A DNA stretch of 7,144 nucleotides from an uncultured Porphyromonadaceae bacterium (GTDB lineage Bacteria; Bacteroidota; Bacteroidia; Bacteroidales; Muribaculaceae), in contig USNC01000070.1 of the NCBI GenBank assembly GCA_900555915.1, positions 1 through 7,144 on the forward strand, written 5' to 3'. This document shows, one piece after another, positions 1 through 7,144 of the stretch. Both the position numbers and the translations under genes were made by a program. The first letter of the stretch is position 1; each line of letters begins with the position of its first letter. The notes under the pieces are model-generated. The model did not search any database. It saw only the letters and a list, made by a program, of their open reading frames with translations, and had not been told where the DNA came from.

Positions 1-48
1 CGAGATCGCTCAGTGTCTCGTGGGCTCGGAGATGTGTATAAGAGACAG
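1..48 (+). other. Nextera/Tn5 P7-side sequencing adapter (artefact)
   Basis: This is library adapter, not genome. Positions 1-6 (CGAGAT) are the inner end of the Illumina P7 primer, 7-14 (CGCTCAGT) an 8-base i7 index, 15-29 (GTCTCGTGGGCTCGG) the Read-2 transposon adapter, and 30-48 (AGATGTGTATAAGAGACAG) the 19-bp Tn5 mosaic end. The same sequence, including the index, is found inverted at 7095-7142. Genomic sequence begins at 49. Reading frames that start inside this segment give spurious residues, such as ...DVYKRQ in the asnS frame. Confidence 0.98.
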
Positions 49-558
49 CTCGTGGAGCGTCTCAATTTCGTCATCAGCAACGACTTCGTGCGTCTTCCCT
101 ACACCGAGGGTGTGCGCATTCTTGAGGAGAGCGGCAAGAAGTTCGAATTCCCCGTCTACTGGGGCGTCGACCTCGCTTCGGAGCATGAACGCTACCTCGT
201 GGAGGAACACTTCAAGAAGCCCGTCATACTCACCGACTATCCGAAGGAGATCAAGGCCTTCTACATGAAACTCAACGACGACGGCAAGACCGTGCGCGCC
301 ATGGACGTCCTCTTCCCGAAGATCGGCGAGATAATCGGCGGCAGCCAGCGTGAGGAAGACTATGCGAAACTGAAGCAGCGCATGGCCGACCAGGGACTGG
401 AAGGCATGGACTGGTATCTCGACACCCGCAAGTTCGGCTCTGTGCCCCACAGCGGTTTCGGTCTCGGTTTCGAACGCCTCATCCTCTTCGTGACCGGCAT
501 GCAGAACATCCGCGACGTCATCCCCTTCCCCCGCTATCCGAACAACTGTGAATTCTGA
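49..558 (+). CDS. asnS: Asparaginyl-tRNA synthetase, C-terminal fragment (5' truncated)
   Basis: AsnRS is a cytoplasmic class IIb aminoacyl-tRNA synthetase that activates asparagine with ATP and charges tRNA-Asn. The visible 169 residues are the C-terminal third of a protein normally about 465 residues long. They cover the end of the catalytic domain. The N-terminal OB-fold anticodon-binding domain and class II motifs 1 and 2 lie outside the window. Counting from the first genomic codon (CTC at 49), the class IIb block [10 protein letters not shown] is at residues 93-102, and motif 3 ([10 protein letters not shown], with the ATP-binding Arg at residue 143) is at 136-145. The ending [15 protein letters not shown] closely matches the conserved AsnRS C-terminus [10 protein letters not shown], which separates it from AspRS. 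The stop is TGA at 556-558. The frame is open upstream through the adapter, so no start is visible, and the ATG at 13 is an adapter artefact. Function is known from the family and the identification is firm. Confidence 0.96.
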   Translation, partial: LVERLNFVISNDFVRLPYTEGVRILEESGKKFEFPVYWGVDLASEHERYLVEEHFKKPVILTDYPKEIKAFYMKLNDDGKTVRAMDVLFPKIGEIIGGSQREEDYAKLKQRMADQGLEGMDWYLDTRKFGSVPHSGFGLGFERLILFVTGMQNIRDVIPFPRYPNNCEF

Positions 559-677
559 TATATTCAAGTTTCGCAGGCTCAACTCGAAGGTTATAAGGTC
601 ATAGGTTATGAGGTTAGTTTGTTTGAGGCTTGTCTCAGAGCTTAAATTAGGATTATAATTTTTAATTAAAGTTGAAG
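559..677. other. Intergenic region between asnS and the DUF4105 gene
   Basis: This 119-bp gap is visibly more AT-rich than its surroundings. It contains an imperfect hairpin just after the asnS stop: TTCAAGTT (563-570) faces AACTCGAA (581-588) with one A-C mismatch and a 10-base loop. No T-run follows, so it is at best a weak terminator. The tandem repeat at 588-617 comes next. A TAATTTTT at 656-663 resembles the Bacteroidetes -7 element TAnnTTTG with one mismatch, and a TTG lies at 630-632 (23-base spacer). It would put transcription start only a few bases before the ATG at 678, so I do not call it a promoter. No Shine-Dalgarno sequence precedes the ATG. Confidence 0.5.
588..617 (+). repeat. 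Imperfect 15-bp tandem repeat (two copies)
   Basis: Copy 1 is AGGTTATAAGGTCAT (588-602) and copy 2 is AGGTTATGAGGTTAG (603-617), with 12 of 15 positions identical. Within them AGGT recurs at 588, 596/597 (as AAGGT), 603 and 611, a spacing of 7-8 bases. The array lies in the asnS/DUF4105 gap, about 60 bases before the DUF4105 start. It could be a protein-binding array or simply a small slipped-strand repeat, and the sequence does not decide between these. Confidence 0.6.
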
Positions 678-1925
678 ATGCGAAACATCAGTAAGATATT
701 ACTGCTGATATCTGTAATGATATCCCTCTCCTGCAGCCTGACCGCTCAGGAGAGGACCGATTCCGCCGCCACCTATGATGACGGCGGTCCGCTCGTCGTC
801 AGCATAGTGACGTGTGCCCCGGGTCCCGACGTCTACGAACTGTGCGGACACGCGGCCCTGCGTATCAGAAACGAGAGGATGGACTCGGTGTGGAACTACG
901 GTATCTTCGATTTCACATCGCCCAATTTCATCTACCGCTTCTGCAAGGGGCAGACCGACTATATGGTCTACGGCTATGAATTCAGCCGATTTATGCCGGT
1001 CTATATGCGGCGCGGCTCCACAGTGACCGAGCAGGTGCTCGACCTCACGCAGGAAGAGGCGGAGCGTCTGCGCCGGCTGGTGCAGACCGAGGCTCTTCCG
1101 GCCAACAGGGTCTACCGCTACAACTACGTGCTCGACAACTGCGCCACACGCCCCTGGATGCGTATGAAGCAGGCGGCCATGCGCCCCATCGAGATGCACG
1201 ATTCGCTGCATTTCGCAACTTTTCGCGATGAAATGCGTTATTACCACCGGAACTATCCCTGGTATCAGTTCGGCATAGACCTCGCGCTGGGCGGCGGTCT
1301 TGACAGGCCGCTGGAGAAAGAGGAGGACACATTCGCACCTCCCGTGCTCGCTTCCCGGCTGGAGAAAGCCACAATAGGGGGAGAGCCGCTGGTTAAGACT
1401 ACCGAAGTCATATTCGCCGGCATGGACGACGCCACACTGCCAGCCACGCCGTGGTGTCTGACGCCGATGGCGGCGGGCTCGGTTCTCCTTGCCGCTTCAT
1501 GCCTCGCGGCATTCATGGCCTTCAGGCGCAACCGCTACTGGCGCTGGCTCATATCCGGATATTTCACGCTCGCCGGCCTGGCCGGATGCGTGCTGACTTT
1601 CCTTGTATTCGTCTCCGAGCATGAGGCCACTTCTCCCAACTGGCTCCTGCTCTGGCTGAATCCCCTGCAGCTGATACTCGCGGCGGGGGTGTGGCTGCGC
1701 CCATGGCGCACCCCGGTGATCTGGCTCGCGAAATACAATGTAGAGATGCCGCTTCTGATGGCAGGCATCGGCACATGTCAGTGGCTGATGACGGCCACGG
1801 GCCACTCCGACTTCGTGATCCAGCGGCTGAATCCGGCGGCATGGCCGATGATTCTCGCGGCGATCCCCCTCGCACTCACTATACTGTATCATCTTAACGC
1901 GCTTAAACTCAACAGAAATAAATGA
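678..1925 (+). CDS. DUF4105 family exported membrane protein
   Basis: This 415-residue protein is of unknown function, targeted to the inner membrane with a periplasmic N-terminal domain. Residues 1-23 form a signal peptide (MRNISK, then a hydrophobic core), with likely cleavage after LTA at 23. Cys19 has only a poor lipobox (SLSC). Residues 39-165 match the DUF4105 pattern: VSIVTCAPG (41-49), GHAALRI (57-63), NYGIFDFTSPNFIYRF (73-88), DY (94-95), RRGS (111-114) and RVYRYNYVLDNCAT (144-157). His58 followed by Asn154-Cys155 resembles the H...NC layout of circularly permuted papain-like (NlpC/P60-LRAT type) enzymes, which is my inference. About five membrane helices follow, near 262-281, 289-312, 321-341, 356-374 and 387-404. 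The second is followed by SEHEATSPNWLLLWLNP, a segment I recall as typical of Bacteroidales members. I chose the ATG at 678; an in-frame TTG at 672 would add two residues. Its TGA overlaps the next gene's ATG by 4 bases, suggesting translational coupling. Confidence 0.85.
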   Translation: MRNISKILLLISVMISLSCSLTAQERTDSAATYDDGGPLVVSIVTCAPGPDVYELCGHAALRIRNERMDSVWNYGIFDFTSPNFIYRFCKGQTDYMVYGYEFSRFMPVYMRRGSTVTEQVLDLTQEEAERLRRLVQTEALPANRVYRYNYVLDNCATRPWMRMKQAAMRPIEMHDSLHFATFRDEMRYYHRNYPWYQFGIDLALGGGLDRPLEKEEDTFAPPVLASRLEKATIGGEPLVKTTEVIFAGMDDATLPATPWCLTPMAAGSVLLAASCLAAFMAFRRNRYWRWLISGYFTLAGLAGCVLTFLVFVSEHEATSPNWLLLWLNPLQLILAAGVWLRPWRTPVIWLAKYNVEMPLLMAGIGTCQWLMTATGHSDFVIQRLNPAAWPMILAAIPLALTILYHLNALKLNRNK

Positions 1926-3499
1926 ACAGACTATTGACATCCGTGCTATGCGGCCTCGTGGGTTTCACCACGGTGGTGATGGCCGATCCCTCGCGCCCGA
2001 AACTCGTCGTGGGGATCGTAGTCGACCAGTTGCGCACGGATTATATAGATTTTCTAAAGTCGCGCTTCGGAAAAGAGGGTTTCAACCTTCTCATAGGCAA
2101 TGGTCTGTATCTGAAGAATGTGGATTTCGACGTCAAGGATCTCGACCGCGTCAACTCCACCGCCATAATCTATACGGGCAACTATGCCCCCGCTTCGGGT
2201 ATACCGGCGGCAAAGGTGTTCGACCCCGCGTCGAAATTTCCGCTTCCGGTGCTTCACGACGCCGGCACATTGGGCAACTTCACCAACGAGACCTTCAGTC
2301 CGCAGGCCCTCCGGCTCTCGACCATCAGCGACGAACTGGCCATCGACGGCGTGGGACTGGGAGCCATCTACAGCGTCGCGCCCGACCCGATGCAGGCCAT
2401 AATAATGAGCGGCCATGCAGGGAGCAGCGCTTTCTGGATAGCCGACGAGAGCGGCAAATGGGCCACCACCACCTACTACAGGGAAGTGCCGCCCGTGATA
2501 ACGCAGCGCAACTACCGCACTCCGCTCGCCGAGCGGCTCGACACCATGGTGTGGACTCCCAGCACTCCGCTCGATTCCTACGACGGAGTGCCGGCGCAGA
2601 AGAAATATTTCCCGTTCAGACATGCTTTCCCGCCGAAAGACCCTGAGCGCTACGAGAGGTTCAAGCAGTCGGCGCTGGTGAATACTGAAATCACCGACGT
2701 CGCCATCGACTACATAAAGACCCTTCAGCTCGGGCAGCGCGGCGACGTGATCGACATGCTCAACATCGGCTACACCGCTGCCCCCTACAAGGCCGCCACC
2801 GACGGCGACATGCGCCTCGAACTCCAGGATGCCTACCTGCGTCTCGACGGCCAGCTGCAGCGACTGTTTGCGGCAGTGAAGGAGTATGTGGGGCTCGACA
2901 ACACGCTCATCTTCCTGTCGTCGACCGGCTACTACGATGATTCCGCCGCCGACGACGCGCGTTTCCGTATCCCTACCGGCACATTCTCGATGAAGCGAGC
3001 CGTGTCGCTGCTCAATTCCTATCTTAGCGCGCAGCACGGCAACGACCAGTATGTCGACGGAAGTTTCCGCAACATGATATATCTCGACCATGCCACCATA
3101 GAGCGTCATGGTCTGAGCCTTGCCGACGTGCGCCGCGACGCCCGCGATTTCCTCGTGAGGATGAGCGGAGTGGCCGACGTGAAGTCGCTCACCGACATAA
3201 TAGGGGAGACCACCCCCGAGCTGCGCGCCCTGAGCCGCAGCATAGATCCCAAGACCTGCGGCGACCTGCGTCTTGAATTCGCCCCCGGGTGGACCGTCAA
3301 CGACGACGTGCGCATCCCTGTCGGAAAGTGGCAGGTGAGGCAGGCAAACCCCGCCACTCCGGCCTTCATCATGGCTCCAGGAGTGCCGGTGCAGACGGTC
3401 ACCACGCCCGTGAGCGCCGCCGCAATAGCGCCCACCGTATGCTCGGTGATGCGCATCAGGAGTCCTAACGGTGCATATGCCACCCCTCTCTCTTGGTAA
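1922..3499 (+). CDS. Exported alkaline-phosphatase-superfamily protein, probable pseudoenzyme
   Basis: This 525-residue protein has a signal peptide (1-21, cleavage after VMA) and the fold signature of PafA-type Bacteroidetes alkaline phosphatases and phosphodiesterases. Matches are KLVVGIVVDQLRTDY (27-41), AIIYTGNYAPASGI (81-94), GHAGSSAFWIADESGKW (164-180), LQDAYLRLD (301-309), APGW (454-457) and PVSAAAIAPT (496-505). Against PafA (residue numbers recalled from memory, alignment by eye), only the first zinc ligand is kept, as Asp35. The nucleophile Thr79 aligns with Arg76, Asn100 with Ala97, the TDYVGH ligand motif with TAAPYK (285-290), the ADHG ligand pair with STGY (334-337), and the DTHVP ligand with NPATP (476-480). 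Lys and Arg of the SLKDR motif are also absent near 151-157. The reading frame is intact, so this looks like a selected, non-catalytic family member, not a decayed gene. The ATG overlaps the DUF4105 stop (ATGA), so the two are probably co-translated. The function is unknown, possibly a periplasmic binding or structural role. Automatic annotation as an active alkaline phosphatase would be doubtful. Confidence 0.85.
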   Translation: MNRLLTSVLCGLVGFTTVVMADPSRPKLVVGIVVDQLRTDYIDFLKSRFGKEGFNLLIGNGLYLKNVDFDVKDLDRVNSTAIIYTGNYAPASGIPAAKVFDPASKFPLPVLHDAGTLGNFTNETFSPQALRLSTISDELAIDGVGLGAIYSVAPDPMQAIIMSGHAGSSAFWIADESGKWATTTYYREVPPVITQRNYRTPLAERLDTMVWTPSTPLDSYDGVPAQKKYFPFRHAFPPKDPERYERFKQSALVNTEITDVAIDYIKTLQLGQRGDVIDMLNIGYTAAPYKAATDGDMRLELQDAYLRLDGQLQRLFAAVKEYVGLDNTLIFLSSTGYYDDSAADDARFRIPTGTFSMKRAVSLLNSYLSAQHGNDQYVDGSFRNMIYLDHATIERHGLSLADVRRDARDFLVRMSGVADVKSLTDIIGETTPELRALSRSIDPKTCGDLRLEFAPGWTVNDDVRIPVGKWQVRQANPATPAFIMAPGVPVQTVTTPVSAAAIAPTVCSVMRIRSPNGAYATPLSW

Positions 3500-3523
3500 T
3501 CTCGATTATTTTCATTACCTTTG
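3493..3523 (+). promoter_or_regulatory. Putative Bacteroidetes-type promoter for secA
   Basis: TACCTTTG at 3516-3523 is an exact match to the Bacteroidetes primary sigma -7 element TAnnTTTG. A TTG at 3493-3495 lies 20 bases upstream, in the expected place for the -33 element TTTG, with its first T replaced by C. The -33 element overlaps the last codons of the upstream gene (stop at 3497-3499). Transcription would begin near 3530 and give a 5' leader of about 110 bases before the secA ATG. It was called from the consensus only. Confidence 0.6.
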
Positions 3524-3544
3524 CAAATTAATCGGAACCGCCGC

Positions 3545-3560
3545 CCCGGCGACGGCCGGG
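3545..3560 (+). other. GC-rich hairpin in the secA leader
   Basis: CCCGGC (3545-3550) pairs perfectly with GCCGGG (3555-3560) around the four-base loop GACG. The stem can be lengthened by G3543-C3561 with C3544 bulged. It is followed by CTTATTAAAA, not a proper T-run. It sits about 15 bases downstream of the predicted transcription start, so it may shape the secA leader. It could instead act as a weak terminator for transcripts coming from the upstream pair. Confidence 0.45.
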
Positions 3561-3582
3561 CTTATTAAAAGTTTAAAGGAGT

Positions 3583-3599
3583 GGAAGTTCTGCGCTTCC
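3583..3599 (+). other. Small second hairpin in the secA leader
   Basis: GGAAG (3583-3587) pairs with CTTCC (3595-3599) around a seven-base loop. It lies 40 bases before the secA ATG. The purine-rich AAAGGAG at 3575-3581 sits just before it and would be a Shine-Dalgarno-like site if free, but it is too far from the secA start to serve it. The stem is short, so confidence is low. Confidence 0.3.
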
Positions 3600-3639
3600 T
3601 TCCGGCATATGACACAAAAATACTAAAAACTCTCATAAA

Positions 3640-7094
<3,455 letters not shown>

Positions 7095-7144
7095 CTGTCT
7101 CTTATACACATCTCCGAGCCCACGAGACACTGAGCGATCTCGTA
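7095..7144 (-). other. Nextera/Tn5 P7-side sequencing adapter (artefact)
   Basis: Inverted copy of the segment at the other end. Positions 7095-7113 (CTGTCTCTTATACACATCT) are the Tn5 mosaic end, 7114-7128 the Read-2 adapter, 7129-7136 (ACTGAGCG) the i7 index as read, and 7137-7144 (ATCTCGTA) the start of the P7 sequence. This order is what a Read 1 shows when it reads through a short insert. The secA frame continues into it without a stop, adding a false tail that begins [11 protein letters not shown] after the shared Asn codon. The base C7095 could be either genomic or adapter. Confidence 0.98.

Noticed and set aside
563..588. Rho-independent terminator after asnS
   Set aside because: The stem has a mismatch, the loop is 10 bases and no T-run follows, so only a weak hairpin can be supported.
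672..677. TTG at 672 as the start of the DUF4105 gene
   Set aside because: It adds only Met-Lys before an ATG at 678 that already gives a normal signal peptide. ATG is preferred when no ribosome-binding signal decides.
735..737. Lipoprotein cysteine in the DUF4105 signal peptide (Cys19)
   Set aside because: The residues before it (Ser-Leu-Ser) do not fit the usual Leu at -3 of a lipobox, and a standard cleavage site after LTA at residue 23 fits better.
2054..3109. A 351-codon open frame on the minus strand inside the phosphatase-like gene
   Set aside because: It is a shadow of the + strand gene, with low-complexity composition and no family resemblance.
3609..3626. Five-codon frame (MTQKY) in the secA leader as a possible regulatory leader peptide
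   Set aside because: It is too short to judge, has no ribosome-binding signal and no arrest-peptide features. It is likely chance.

Overview
The window is a 7.1-kb contig from a Bacteroidales bacterium. The GC-rich coding, Ile ATA codons used alongside GC-rich ones, lack of Shine-Dalgarno sequences, a Bacteroidetes-type TAnnTTTG promoter, a DUF4105 protein and a SecA with the long Bacteroidetes N-terminal insertion all point there. A Muribaculaceae-like gut organism is my best guess, as an inference from composition and gene style only.

Both ends are not biological. Bases 1-48 and 7095-7144 are the Illumina Nextera (Tn5) Read-2/P7 adapter with an 8-base index, present as a perfect 48-bp inverted terminal repeat. 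True genomic sequence runs from 49 to about 7094.

Layout, all genes on the + strand: (1) 49-558, the last 169 codons of asparaginyl-tRNA synthetase (asnS), cut at its 5' side by the adapter. (2) 559-677, a short AT-richer gap with an imperfect 15-bp tandem repeat and no strong promoter. (3) 678-1925, an exported DUF4105 protein with an N-terminal periplasmic domain and about five C-terminal membrane helices. (4) 1922-3499, an exported alkaline-phosphatase-superfamily protein whose start overlaps the previous stop (ATGA). It keeps the PafA-like scaffold but appears to have lost the nucleophile and nearly all zinc ligands. (5) 3500-3639, an intergenic region with a good Bacteroidetes promoter and two small hairpins. 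(6) 3640-7094, secA, the Sec translocase motor ATPase, complete except for the C-terminal zinc-binding tail, which is lost at the adapter.

asnS and secA are housekeeping genes. The DUF4105 and pseudo-phosphatase genes form a translationally coupled pair of envelope proteins of unknown function, and secA probably has its own promoter. I see no mobile element, CRISPR array, RNA gene or defence system. The most interesting biology is the apparent pseudoenzyme at 1922-3499. The most important practical observation is the adapter contamination.
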